DNA of 64,000 bases, taken from positions 5,590,001-5,654,000 of the forward strand of contig OX326958.1 in assembly GCA_946800325.1 (NCBI GenBank). The letters are read 5' to 3'. The stretch is from Luzula sylvatica. Taxonomy: Eukaryota > Streptophyta > Magnoliopsida > Poales > Juncaceae. The position numbers and the translations under genes were made by a program. The notes beneath the pieces were generated by a model, which saw only the letters and a program-made list of their open reading frames with translations, was not told the DNA's origin and searched no databases. Shown here piece by piece: positions 32,801 through 46,899 of this stretch (positions are counted from its first letter, which is position 1; every line of letters starts with the position of its first letter).

Positions 32801-35800
32801 GTGCCATTTGGTGAAAAAAAGTATGAGAAAGTAACGAGGGTTTTAACATTACGGCGTTACCATTTTCTCTAATTTATTGTTATCTGAATTTTACAATTAA
32901 TTGTTTAAATAAAGAATAATTTTTATCCTTAAATTATACGCCGAAAATCCACCGGAGGCGGTCACTCCTCCTTCATTTCTTCGCGCAAAATAGATCGTTT
33001 TCAACTCGTAAAATCATGCCATAATCATCGTATATAATAATTCATGACTGAATTACAATAAACTATGTTTTCTGCTAATTCGGGTCAAAAAGACCAAATC
33101 TCCCAAATCCAGTCCCGTGGCTGCATTTCTCTCGTCGAGACGAGCGATTTTGATATATAGATCGTGCCATTTGGTGAAAAAAAGTATGAGAAAGTAACGA
33201 GGGTTTTAACATTACGGCGTTACCATTTTCTCTAATTTATTGTTATCAGAATTTTACAATTAATTGTTTCAATAAAAAATAATTTTTGTCCTTAAATTAT
33301 ACGCCGGAAATTCACTGCAGGCGGTCTCTCCTTCTTCATTTCTTCGCGCAAAATAGGACGTTTTCAACTCGCAAAATCATGCCATAATCATCGTATTTAA
33401 TTATCCATGATTAAATTATAATAAACTTTATTTTCTATTAATTCGGTCTAAAAAGACCAAATCTTCCAAATCCATTCACGAGGCTGTATTCCTCTCGTCG
33501 AGACGAGCGATTTTGATATAAAAATCGTGCCATTTGGTGAAAGTAAGAGAAAGTTACGAGTATTTTAACATAACGGCATTACCATTTTCTCTAGTTTATT
33601 AATTTGTGCATTTTACAATTAATTGGTTAAATAATGAATAACTTTTATCCTTAAATTATACGCCGGAAATTCACTGGAGGCGGTCACTCCTCCTTCATTT
33701 CTTCGCGCAAAATAAACCGTTTTCAACTCGCAAAATCATGCCATAATCATCGTATATAATAATTCATGACTGAATTACAATAAACTATATTTTCTTCTAA
33801 TTCGGGTCAAAAAGACCAAATCTCCCAAATCCAGTCGCGTGGCTGCATTTCTCTCGTCGAGACGAGCGATTTTGATATATAGATCGTGCCATTTGGTGAA
33901 AAAAAGTATGAGAAAGTAACGAGGGTTTTTACATTACGGCATTACCATTTTCTCTAATTTATTGTTATCTGAATTTTACAATTAATTGTTTAAATAAAGA
34001 ATAATTTTTATCCTTAAATTATACGCCGGAAATTCACCGGAGGCGGTCACTCCTCCTTCATTTCTTCGCGCAAAATAGATCGTTTTCAACTCGCAAAATC
34101 ATGCCATAATCATCGTATATAATAATTCATGACTGAATTACAATAAACTGTGTTTTCTGCTAATTCGGGTCAAAAAGACCAAATCTCCCAAATCCAGTCG
34201 CGTGGCTGCATTTCTCTCGTCGAGACGAGCGATTTTGATATATAGATCGTGCCATTCGGTGAAAAAAAGTATGAGAAAGTAACGAGGGTTTTTACATTAC
34301 GGCATTACCATTTTCTCTAATTTATTGTTATCTGAATTTTACAATTAATTGTTTAAATAAAGAATAATTTTTATCCTTAAATTATACGCCGAAAATTCAC
34401 CGGAGGCGGTCACTCCTCCTTCATTTCTTCGCGCAAAATAGATCGTTTTCAACTCGCAAAATCATGCCATAATCATCGTATATAATAATTCATGACTGAA
34501 TTACAATAAACTGTGTTTTCTGCTAATTCGGGTCAAAAAGACCAAATCTCCCAAATCCAGTCCCGTGGCTGCATTTCTCTCGTCGAGACGAGCGATTTTG
34601 ATATATAGATCGTGCCATTTGGTGAAAAAAAGTATGAGAAAGTAACGAGGGTTTTAACATTACGGCGTTACTATTTTCTCTAATTTATTGTTATCTGAAT
34701 TTTACAATTAATTGTTTAAATAAAGAATAATTTTTATCCTTAAATTATACGCCGAAAATCCACCGGAGGCGGTCACTCCTCCTTCATTTCTTCGCGCAAA
34801 ATAGATCGTTTTCAACTCGCAAAATCATGCCATAATCATCGTATATAATAATTCATGAGTGAATTACAATAAACTGTGTTTTCTTCTAATTCGGGTCAAA
34901 AAGACCAAATCTCCCAAATCCAGTCGCGTGGCTGCATTTCTCTCGTCGAGACGAGCGATTTTGATATATAGATCGTGCCATTTGGTGAAAAAAAGTATGA
35001 GAAAGTAACGAGGGTTTTTACATTACGGCATTACCATTTTCTTTAATTTATAGTTATCTGAATTTTACAATTAATTGTTTAAATAAAGAATAATTTTTAG
35101 CCTTAAATTATACGCCGAAAATTCACCGGAGGCGGTCACTCCTCCTTCATTTCTTCGCGCAAAATAGATCGTTTTCAACTCGCAAAATCATGCCATAATC
35201 ATCGTATATAATAATTCATGACTGAATTACAATAAACTGTGTTTTCTGCTAATTCGGGTCAAAAAGACCAAATCTCCCAAATCCAGTCGCATGGCTGCAT
35301 TTCTCTCGTCGAGATGAGCGATTTTGATATATAGATCGTGCCATTCGGTGAAAAAAAGTATGAGAAAGTAACGAGGGTTTTAACATTACGGCATTACCAT
35401 TTTCTCTAATTTATTGTTATCTGAATTTTACAATTAATTGTTTAAATAAAGAATAATTTTTTTCCTTAAATTATACGCCGGAAATTCACCGGAGGCGGTC
35501 ACTCCTCCTTCATTTCTTCGCGCAAAATAGATCGTTTTCAACTCGCAAAATCATGCCATAATCATCGTATATAATAATTCATGACTGAATTACAATAAAC
35601 TGTGTTTTCTGCTAATTCGGGTCAAAAAGACCAAATCTCCCAAATCCAGTCCCGTGACTGCATTTCTCTCGTCGTGACGAACGATTTTGATATATAGATC
35701 CTGCCATTTGGTGAAAAAAAGTATGAGAAAGTAACGAGGGTTTTAACATTACGGCATTACCATTTTCTCTAATTTATTGTTATCTGAATTTTACAATTAA

Positions 35801-36330
35801 TTGTTTAAATAAAGGATAATTTTTATCCTTAAATTATACGCCGGAAATTCACCTTAGGCGGTCACTCCTCCTTCATTTCTTCGCGCAAAATCGATCGTTT
35901 TCAACTCGCAAAATCATGCCAGAATCATCGTATATAATAATTCATGACTGAATTACAATAAACTATGTTTTCTGCTAATTCGGGTCAAAAAGACCAAATC
36001 TCCCAAATCCAGTCCCGTGGCTGCATTTCTCTCGTCGAGACGAGCGATTTTGATATATAGATCGTGCCATTTGGTGAAAAAAAGTATTAGAAAGTAACGA
36101 GGGTTTTAACATTACGGCGTTACCATTTTCTCTAATTTATTGTTATCTGAATTTTACAATTAATTGTTTAAATAAAGAATAATTTTTATCCTTAAATTAT
36201 ACGCCGAAAATCCACCGGAGGCGGTCACTCCTCCTTCATTTCTTCGCGCAAAATAGATCGTTTTCAACTCGTAAAATCATGCCATAATCATCGTATATAA
36301 TAATTCATGACTGAATTACAATAAACTGTG
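29900..36330 (+). repeat. 9-mer higher-order repeat, two copies of 3263 bp
   Basis: CGGTCTAAAAAG at 30181 and 33444, C-type ATTCCTCTCG at 30225 and 33488, and CATGAGTGAATT at 31591 and 34854 are all 3263 bp apart (nine monomers minus 4, with one C monomer per unit). The copies differ at few positions, for example AAAAACACC at about 31636 against AAAAAGACC at 34899. Confidence 0.85.
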
Positions 36331-36344
36331 TTTTCTGCTAATTC

Positions 36345-39300
36345 GGGTCAAAAAGACCAAATCTCCTAAATCCAGTCGCGTGGCTGCATTTCTCTCGTCG
36401 AGACGAGCGATTTTGATATATAGATCGTGCCATTTGGTGAAAAAAAGTATGAGAAAGTAACGAGGGTTTTTACATTACGGCATTACCATTTTCTCTAATT
36501 TATAGTTATCTGAATTTTACAATTAATTGTTTAAATAAAGAATAATTTTTATCCTTAAATTATACGCCGGAAATTCACCGGAGGCGGTCACTCCTCCTTC
36601 ATTTCTTCGCGCAAAATAGATCGTTTTCAACTCGCAAAATCATGCCATAATCATCGTATATAATAATTCATGACTGAATTACAATAAACTGTGTTTTCTG
36701 CTAATTCGGGTCAAAAAGACCAAATCTCCCAAATCCAGTCGCATGGCTGCATTTCTCTCGTCGAGATGAGCGATTTTGATATATAGATCGTGCCATTCGG
36801 TGAAAAAAGTATGAGAAAGTAACGAGGGTTTTAACATTACGGCATTACCATTTTTCTCTAATTTATTGTTATCTGAATTTTACAATTAATTGTTTAAATA
36901 AAGAATAATTTTTATCCTTAAATTATACGCCGGAAATTCACCGGAGGCGGTCACTCCTCCTTCATTTCTTCGCGCAAAATAGATCGTTTTCAACTCGCAA
37001 AATCATGCCATAATCATCGTATATAATAATTCATGACTGAATTACAATAAACTGTGTTTTCTGCTAATTCGGGTCAAAAAGACCAAATCTCCCAAATCCA
37101 GTCCCGTGGCTGCATTTCTCTCGTCGTGACGAGCGATTTTGATATATAGATCGTGCCATTTGGTGAAAAAATGTATGAGAAAGTAACGAGGGTTTTAACA
37201 TTACGGCATTACCATTTTCTCTAATTTATTGTTATCTGAATTTTACAATTAATTGTTTAAATAAAGGATAATTTTTATCCTTAAATTATACGCCGGAAAT
37301 TCACCTTAGGCGGTCACTCCTCCTTCATTTCTTCGCGCAAAATCGATCGTTTTAAACTCGCAAAATCATGCCAGAATCATCGTATATAATAATTCATGAC
37401 TGAATTACAATAAACTGTGTTTTCTGCTAGTTCGGGTCAAAAAGACCAAATCTCCCAAATCCAGTCGCGTGGCTGCATTTCTCTCGTCGAGACGAGCGAT
37501 TTTGATATATAGATCGGGCCATTTGGTGAAAAAAGTGTGAGAAAGTAACGAGGGTTTTTACATTACGGCATTACCATTTTCTCTAATTTATTGTTATCTG
37601 AATTTTACAATTAATTGTTTAAATAAACAATAATTTTTATCCTTAAATTATACGCCGGAAATTCACCGGAGGCGGTCACTCCTCCTTCATTTCTTCGCGC
37701 AAAATAGATCGTTTTCAACTCGCAAAATCATGCCATAATCATCGTATATAATAATTCTTGGCTGAATTACAATAAACTGTGTTTTCTGCTAATTCGGGTC
37801 AAAAAGACCAAATCTCCCAAATCCAGTCGCGTGGCTGCATTTCTCTCGTCGAGACGAGCGATTTTGATATATAGATCGTGCCATTTGGTGAAAAAAAGTA
37901 TGAGAAAGTAACGAGGGTTTTAACATTACGGCATTACCATTTTCTCTAATTTATTGTTATCTGAATTTTACAATTAATTGTTTAAATAAAGAATAATTTT
38001 TATCCTTAAATTATACGCCGGAAATTCACCGGAGGCGGTCACTCCTCCTTCATTTCTTCGCGCAAAATAGATCGTTTTCAACTCGCAAAATCATGCCATA
38101 ATCATCGTATATAATAATTCATGACTGAATTACAATAAACTGTGTTTTCTGCTAATTCGGGTCAAAAAGACCAAATCTCCCAAATCCAGTCCCGTGGCTG
38201 CATTTCTCTCGTCGAGACGAGCGATTTTGATATATAGATCGTGCCATTTGGTGAAAAAAAGTATGAGAAAGTAACGAGGGTTTTAACATTACGGCGTTAC
38301 CATTTTCTCTAATTTATTGTTATCTGAATTTTACAATTAATTGTTTAAATAAAGAATAATTTTTATCCTTAAATTATACGCCGAAAATCCACCGGAGGCG
38401 GTCACTCCTCCTTCATTTCTTCGCGCAAAATAGATCGTTTTCAACTCGTAAAATCAAGCCATAATCATCGTATATAATAATTCATGACTGAATTACAATA
38501 AACTGTGTTTTCTGCTAATTCGGGTCAAAAAGACCAAATCTCCTAAATCCAGTCGCGTGGCTGCATTTCTCTCGTCGAGACGAGCGATTTTGATATATAG
38601 CTCGTGCCATTTGGTGAAAAAAAGTATGAGAAAGTAACGAGGGTTTTTACATTACGGCATTACCATTTTCTCTAATTTATAGTTATCTGAATTTTAAAAT
38701 TAATTGTTTAAATAAAGAATAATTTTTATCCTTAAATTATACGCCGGAAATTCACCGGAGGCGGTCACTCCTCCTTCATTTCTTCGCGCAAAATAGATCG
38801 TTTTCAACTCGCAAAATCATGCCATAATCATCGTATATAATAATTCATGACTGAATTACAATAAACTGTGTTTTCTGCTAATTCGGGTCAAAAAGACCAA
38901 ATCTCCCAAATCCAGTCGCATGGCTGCATTTCTCTCGTCGAGATGAGCGATTTTGATATATAGATCGTGCCATTCGGTGAAAAAAGTATGAGAAAGTAAC
39001 GAGGGTTTTAACATTACGGCATTACCATTTTTCTCTAATTTATTGTTATCTGAATTTTACAATTAATTGTTTAAATAAAAAATAATTTTTATCCTTAAAT
39101 TATACGCCGGAAATTCACCGGAGGCGGTCACTCCTCCTTCATTTCTTCGCGCAAAATAGATCGTTTTCAACTCGCAAAATCATGCCATAATCATCGTATA
39201 TAATAATTCATGACTGAATTACAATAAACTGTGTTTTCTGCTAATTCGGGTCAAAAAGACCAAATCTCCCAAATCCAGTCCCGTGGCTGCATTTCTCTCG

Positions 39301-42300
39301 TCGTGACGAGCGATTTTGATATATAGATCGTGCCATTTGGTGAAAAAAAGTATGAGAAAGTAACGAGGGTTTTAACATTACGGCATTACCATTTTCTCTA
39401 ATTTATTGTTATCTGAATTTTACAATTAATTGTTTAAATAAAGGATAATTTTTATCCTTAAATTATACGCCGGAAATTCACCTTAGGCGGTCACTCCTCC
39501 TTCATTTCTTCGCGCAAAATCGATCGTTTTCAACTCGCAAAATCATGCCAGAATCATCGTATATAATAATTCATGACTGAATTACAATAAACTGTGTTTT
39601 CTGCTAATTCGGGCTAAAAAGACCAAATCTTCCAAATCCAGTCGGGAGGCTGCATTTCTCTCTTCGAGACGAGCGATTTTGATATATAGATCGTGCCATT
39701 TGGTGAAAAAGAGTATGAGAAAGTAACGAGGGTTTTAACATTATGGCATTACCATTTTCTCTAATTTATTGTTATCTGAATTTTACAATTAATTGTTTAA
39801 ATAAAGAATAATTTTTATCCTTAAATTATACGCCGGAAATTCACCGGAGGCGGTCACTCCTCCTTCATTTCTTCGCGCAAAATAGATCGTTTTCAACTCG
39901 CAAAATCATGCCATAATCATCGTATATAATAATTCTTGACTGAATTACAATAAACTGTGTTTTCTGCTAATTCGGGTCAAAAAGACCAAATCTCCCAAAT
40001 CCAGTCGCGTGGCTGCATTTCTCTCGTCGAGACGAGCGATTTTGATATATAGATCGTGCCATTTGGTGAAAAAAAGTATGAGAAAGTAACGAGGGTTTTA
40101 ACATTACGGCATTACCATTTTCTATAATTTATTGTTATCTGAATTTTACAATTAATTGTTTAAATAAAGAATAATTTTTATCCTTAAATTATACGCCGGA
40201 AATTCACCGGAGGCGGTCACTCCTCCTTCATTTCTTCGCGCAAAATAGATCGTTTTCAACTCGCAAAATCATGCCATAATCATCGTATATAATAATTCAT
40301 GACTGAATTACAATAAACTGTGTTTTCTGCTAATTCGGGTCAAAAAGACCAAATCTCCCAAATCCAGTCCCGTGGCTGCATTTCTCTCGTCGAGACGAGC
40401 GATTTTGATATATAGATCGTGCCATTTGGTGAAAAAAAGTATGAGAAAGTAACGAGGGTTTTAACATTACGGCGTTACCATTTTCTCTAATTTATTGTTA
40501 TCTGAATTTTACAATTAATTGTTTAAATAAAGAATAATTTTTTTCCTTAAATTATACGCCGAAAATCCACCGGAGGCGGTCACTCCTCCTTCATTTCTTC
40601 GCGCAAAATAGATCGTTTTCAACTCGTAAAATCAAGCCATAATCATCGTATATAATAATTCATGACTGAATTACAATAAACTGTGTTTTCTGCTAATTCT
40701 GGTCAAAAAGACCAAATCTCCTAAATCCAGTCGCGTGGCTGCATTTCTCTCGTCGAGACGAGCGATTTTGATATATAGCTCGTGCCATTTGGTGAAAAAA
40801 AGTATGAGAAAGTAACGAGGGTTTTTACATTACGGCATTACCATTTTCTCTAATTTATAGTTATCTGAATTTTAAAATTAATTGTTTAAATAAAGAATAA
40901 TTTTTATCCTTAAATTATACGCCGGAAATTCACCGGAGGCGGTCACTCCTCCTTCATTTCTTCGCGCAAAATAGATCGTTTTCAACTCGCAAAATCATGC
41001 CATAATCATCGTATATAATAATTCATGACTGAATTACAATAAACTGTGTTTTCTGCTAATTCGGGTCAAAAAGACCAAATCTCCCAAATCCAGTCGCATG
41101 GCTGCATTTCTCTCGTCGAGATGAGCGATTTTGATATATAGATCGTGCCATTCGGTGAAAAAAGTATGAGAAAGTAACGAGGGTTTTAACATTACGGCAT
41201 TACCATTTTTCTCTAATTTATTGTTATCTGAATTTTACAATTAATTGTTTAAATAAAAAATAATTTTTATCCTTAAATTATACGCCGGAAATTCACCGGA
41301 GGCGGTCACTCCTCCTTCATTTCTTCGCGCAAAATAGATCGTTTTCAACTCGCAAAATCATGCCATAATCATCGTATATAATAATTCATGACTGAATTAC
41401 AATAAACTGTGTTTTCTGCTAATTCGGGTCAAAAAGACCAAATCTCCCAAATCCAGTCCCGTGGCTGCATTTCTCTCGTCGTGACGAGCGATTTTGATAT
41501 ATAGATCGTGCCATTTGGTGAAAAAAAGTATGAGAAAGTAACGAGGGTTTTAACATTACGGCATTACCATTTTCTCTAATTTATTGTTATCTGAATTTTA
41601 CAATTAATTGTTTAAATAAAGGATAATTTTTATCCTTAAATTATACGCCGGAAATTCACCTTAGGCGGTCACTCCTCCTTCATTTCTTCGCGCAAAATCG
41701 ATCGTTTTCAACTCGCAAAATCATGCCAGAATCATCGTATATAATAATTCATGACTGAATTACAATAAACTGTGTTTTCTGCTAATTCGGGCTAAAAAGA
41801 CCAAATCTTCCAAATCCAGTCGGGAGGCTGCATTTCTCTCTTCGAGACGAGCGATTTTGATATATAGATCGTGCCATTTGGTGAAAAAGAGTATGAGAAA
41901 GTAACGAGGGTTTTAACATTATGGCATTACCATTTTCTCTAATTTATTGTTATCTGAATTTTACAATTAATTGTTTAAATAAAGAATAATTTTTATCCTT
42001 AAATTATACGCCGGAAATTCACCGGAGGCGGTCACTCCTCCTTCATTTCTTCGCGCAAAATAGATCGTTTTCAACTCGCAAAATCATGCCATAATCATCG
42101 TATATAATAATTCTTGACTGAATTACAATAAACTGTGTTTTCTGCTAATTCGGGTCAAAAAGACCAAATCTCCCAAATCCAGTCGCGTGGCTGCATTTCT
42201 CTCGTCGAGACGAGCGATTTTGATATATAGATCGTGCCATTTGGTGAAAAAAAGTATGAGAAAGTAACGAGGGTTTTAACATTACGGCATTACCATTTTC

Positions 42301-43270
42301 TCTAATTTATTGTTATCTGAATTTTACAATTAATTGTTTAAATAAAGAATAATTTTTATCCTTAAATTATACGCCGGAAATTCACCGGAGGCGGTCACTC
42401 CTCCTTCATTTCTTCGCGCAAAATAGATCGTTTTCAACTCGCAAAATCATGCCATAATCATCGTATATAATAATTCATGACTGAATTATAATAAACTGTG
42501 TTTTCTGCTAATTCGGGTCAAAAAGACCAAATCTCCCAAATCCAGTCCCGTGGCTGCATTTCTCTCGTCGAGACGAGCGATTTTGATATATAGATCGTGC
42601 CATTTGGTGAAAAAAAGTATGAGAAAGTAACGAGGGTTTTAACATTACGGCGTTACCATTTTCTCTAATTTATTGTTATCTGAATTTTACAATTAATTGT
42701 TTAAATAAAGAATAATTTTTATCCTTAAATTATACGCCGAAAATCCACCGGAGGCGGTCACTCCTCCTTCATTTCTTCGCGCAAAATAGATCGTTTTCAA
42801 CTCGTAAAATCATGCCATAATCATCGTATATAATAATTCATGACTGAATTACAATAAACTGTGTTTTCTGCTAATTCGGGTCAAAAAGACCAAATCTCCT
42901 AAATCCAGTCGCGTGGCTGCATTTCTCTCGTCGAGACGAGCGATTTTGATATATAGATCGTGCCATTTGGTGAAAAAAAGTATGAGAAAGTAACGAGGGT
43001 TGTTACATTACGGCATTACCATTTTCTCTAATTTATAGTTATCTGAATTTTACAATTAATTGTTTAAATAAAGAATAATTTTTATCCTTAAATTATACGC
43101 CGGAAATTCACCGGAGGCGGTTACTCCTCCTTCATTTCTTCGCGCAAAATAGATCGTTTTCAACTCGCAAAATCATGCCATAATCATCGTATATAATAAT
43201 TCATGACTGAATTACAATAAACTGTGTTTTCTGCTAATTCGGGTCAAAAAGACCAAATCTCCCAAATCCA
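36345..43270 (+). repeat. 6-mer higher-order repeat, 2178 bp, three full copies and a partial
   Basis: CTCCTAAATCC occurs at 36363, 38540, 40718 and 42896. An ATTACCATTTTTCTC variant with one extra T occurs at 36844, 39021, 41199 and 43377. Monomer order by variant is CTCCTAAAT, GTCGCATGG with GAGATGAGC, GTCCCGTGG with CGTGACGAG, a fourth slot, GTCGCGTGG, then GTCCCGTGG with GGCGTTACC. The fourth slot holds the GATCGGGCC type in copy 1 and the GTCGGGAGG type in copies 2 and 3. Confidence 0.85.
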
Positions 43271-46170
43271 GTCGCATGGCTGCATTTCTCTCGTCGAGAT
43301 GAGCGATTTTGATATATAGATCGTGCCATTCGGTGAAAAAAGTATGAGAAAGTAACGAGGGTTTTAACATTACGGCATTACCATTTTTCTCTAATTTATT
43401 GTTATCTGAATTTTACAATTAATTGTTTAAATAAAGAATAATTTTTATCCTTAAATTATACGCCGGAAATTCACCGGAGGCGGTCACTCCTCCTTCATTT
43501 CTTCGCGCAAAATAGATCGTTTTCAACTCGCAAAATCATGCCATAATCATCGTATATAATAATTCATGACTGAATTACAATAAACTGTGTTTTCTGCTAA
43601 TTCGGGTCAAAAAGACCAAATCTCCCAAATCCAGTCCCGTGGCTGCATTTCTCTCGTCGTGACGAGCGATTTTGATATATAGATCGTGCCATTTGGTGAA
43701 AAAAAGTATGAGAAAGTAACGAGGGTTTTAACATTACGGCATTACCATTTTCTCTAATTTATTGTTATCTGAATTTTACAATTAATTGTTTAAATAAAGG
43801 ATAATTTTTATCCTTAAATTATACGCCGGAAATTCACCTTAGGCGGTCACTCCTCCTTCATTTCTTCGCGCAAAATCGATCGTTTTCAACTCGCAAAATC
43901 ATGCCAGAATCATCGTATATAATAATTCATGACTGAATTACAATAAACTGTGTTTTCTGCTAGTTCGGGTCAAAAAGACCAAATCTCCCAAATCCAGTCG
44001 CGTGGCTGCATTTCTCTCGTCGAGACGAGCGATTTTGATATATAGATCGGGCCATTTGGTGAAAAAAGTGTGAGAAAGTAACGAGGGTTTTTACATTACG
44101 GCATTACCATTTTCTCTAATTTATTGTTATCTGAATTTTACAATTAATTGTTTAAATAAAGAATAATTTTTATCCTTAAATTATACGCCGGAAATTCACC
44201 GGAGGCGGTCACTCCTCCTTCATTTCTTCGCGCAAAATAGATCGTTTTCAACTCGCAAAATCATGCCATAATCATCGTATATAATAATTCATGACTGAAT
44301 TACAATAAACTGTGTTTTCTGCTAATTTGGGCTAAAAAGACCAAATCTTCCAAATCCAGTCGGGAGGCTGCATTTCTCTCTTCGAGACGAGCGATTTTTA
44401 TATATAGATCGTGCCATTTGGTGAAAAAGAGTATGAGAAAGTAACGAGGGTTTTAACATTATGGCATTACCATTTTTCTCTAATTTATTGTTATCTGAAT
44501 TTTACAATTAATTGTTTAAATAAAGAATAATTTTTATCCTTAAATTATACGCCGGAAATTCACCGGAGGCGGTCACTCCTCCTTCATTTCTTCGCGCAAA
44601 ATAGATCGTTTTCAACTCGCAAAATCATGCCATAATCATCGTATATAATAATTCATGACTGAATTACAATAAACTGTGTTTTCTGCTAATTCGGGTCAAA
44701 AAGACCAAATCTCCCAAATCCAGTCCCGTGGCTACATTTCTCTCGTCGAGATGAGCGATTTTGATATATAGATCGTGCCATTCGGTGAAAAAAGTATGAG
44801 AAAGTAACGAGGGTTTTAACATTACGGCATTACCATTTTTCTCTAATTTATTGTTATCTGAATTTTACAATTAATTGTTTAAATAAAGAATAATTTTTAT
44901 CCTTAAATTATACGCCGGAAATTCACCGGAGGCGGTCACTCCTCCTTCATTTCTTCGCGCAAAATAGATCGTTTTCAACTCGCAAAATCATGCCATAATC
45001 ATCGTATATAATAATTCATGACCGAATTACAATAAACTGTGTTTTCTGCTAATTCGGGTCAAAAAGACCAAATCTCCCAAATCCAGTCCCGTGGCTGCAT
45101 TTCTCTCGTCGTGACGAGCGATTTTGATATATAGATCGTGCCATTTGGTGAAAAAAAGTATGAGAAAGTAACGAGGGTTTTAACATTACGGCATTACCAT
45201 TTTCTCTAATTTATTGTTATCTGAATTTTACAATTAATTGTTTAAATAAAGGATAATTTTTATCCTTAAATTATACGCCGGAAATTCACCTTAGGCGGTC
45301 ACTCCTCCTTCATTTCTTCGCGCAAAATCGATCGTTTTCAACTCGCAAAATCATGCCAGAATCATCGTATATAATAATTCATGACTGAATTACAATAAAC
45401 TGTGTTTTCTGCTAGTTCGGGTTAAAAAGACCAAATCTCCCAAATCCAGTCGCGTGGCTGCATTTCTCTCGTCGAGACGAGCGATTTTGATATATAGATC
45501 GGGCCATTTGGTGAAAAAAGTGTGAGAAAGTAACGAGGGTTTTTACATTACGGCATTACCATTTTCTCTAATTTATTGTTATCTGAATTTTACAATTAAT
45601 TGTTTAAATAAAGAATAATTGTTATCCTTAAATTATACGCCGGAAATTCACCGGAGGCGGTCACTCCTCCTTCATTTCTTCGCGCAAAATAGATCGTTTT
45701 CAACTCGCAAAATCATGCCATAATCATCGTATATAATAATTCATGACTGAATTACAATAAACTGTGTTTTCTGCTAATTTGGGCTAAAAAGACCAAATCT
45801 TCCAAATCCAGTCGGGAGGCTGCATTTCTCTCTTCGAGACGAGCGATTTTTATATATAGATCGTGCCATTTGGTGAAAAAGAGTATGAGAAAGTAACGAG
45901 GGTTTTAACATTATGGCATTACCATTTTCTCTAATTTATTGTTATCTGAATTTTACAATTAATTGTTTAAATAAAGAATAATTTTTATCCTTAAATTATA
46001 CGCCGGAAATTCACCGGAGGCGGTCACTCCTCCTTCATTTCTTCGCGCAAAATAGATCGTTTTCAACTCGCAAAATCATGCCATAATCATCGTATATAAT
46101 AATTCTTGACTGAATTACAATAAACTGTGTTTTCTGCTAATTCGGGTCAAAAAGACCAAATCTCCCAAAT
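43260..46170 (+). repeat. 4-mer higher-order repeat at the 6-mer border, 1452 bp
   Basis: Two copies of the order GAGATGAGC type, CGTGACGAG type, GATCGGGCC with GTGTGAG type, GTCGGGAGG type. The extra-T landmark at 43377 and 44829 is 1452 bp apart. Here the two alternative fourth-slot monomers of the 6-mer stand side by side. The first monomer of the second copy (near 44721) has GTCCCGTGG together with GAGATGAGC, so it looks like a hybrid. Confidence 0.75.
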
Positions 46171-46899
46171 CCAGTCGCGTGGCTGCATTTCTCTCGTCGA
46201 GACGAGCGATTTTGATATATAGATCGTGCCATTTGGTGAAAAAAAGTATGAGAAAGTAACGAGGGTTTTAACATTACGGCATTACCATTTTCTCTAATTT
46301 ATTGTTATCTGAATTTTACAATTAATTGTTTAAATAAAGAATAATTTTTATCCTTAAATTATACGCCGGAAATTCACCGGAGGCGGTCACTCCTCCTTCA
46401 TTTCTTCGCGCAAAATAGATCGATTTCAACTCGCAAAATAATGCCATAATCATCGTATATAATAATTCATGACTGAATTACAATAAACTGTGTTTTCTGC
46501 TAATTCGGGTCAAAAAGACCAAATCTCCCAAATCCAGTCGCGTGGCTGCATTTCTCTCGTCGAGACGAGCGATTTTGATATATAGATCGTGCCATTTGGT
46601 GAAAAAAAGTATGAGAAAGTAACGAGGGTTTTTACATTACGGCATTACCATTTTCTCTAATTTATAGTTATTTGAATTTTACAATTAATTGTTTAAATAG
46701 AGAATAATTTTTATCCTGAAATTATACGCCGGAAATTCACCGGAGGCGGTCACTCCTCCTTCATTTCTTCGCGCAAAATAGATCGTTTTCAACTCGCAAA
46801 ATCATGCCATAATCATCGTATATAATAATTCATGACTGAATTACAATAAACTGTGTTTTCTGCTAATTCGGGTCAAAAAGACCAAATCTCCCAAATCCA

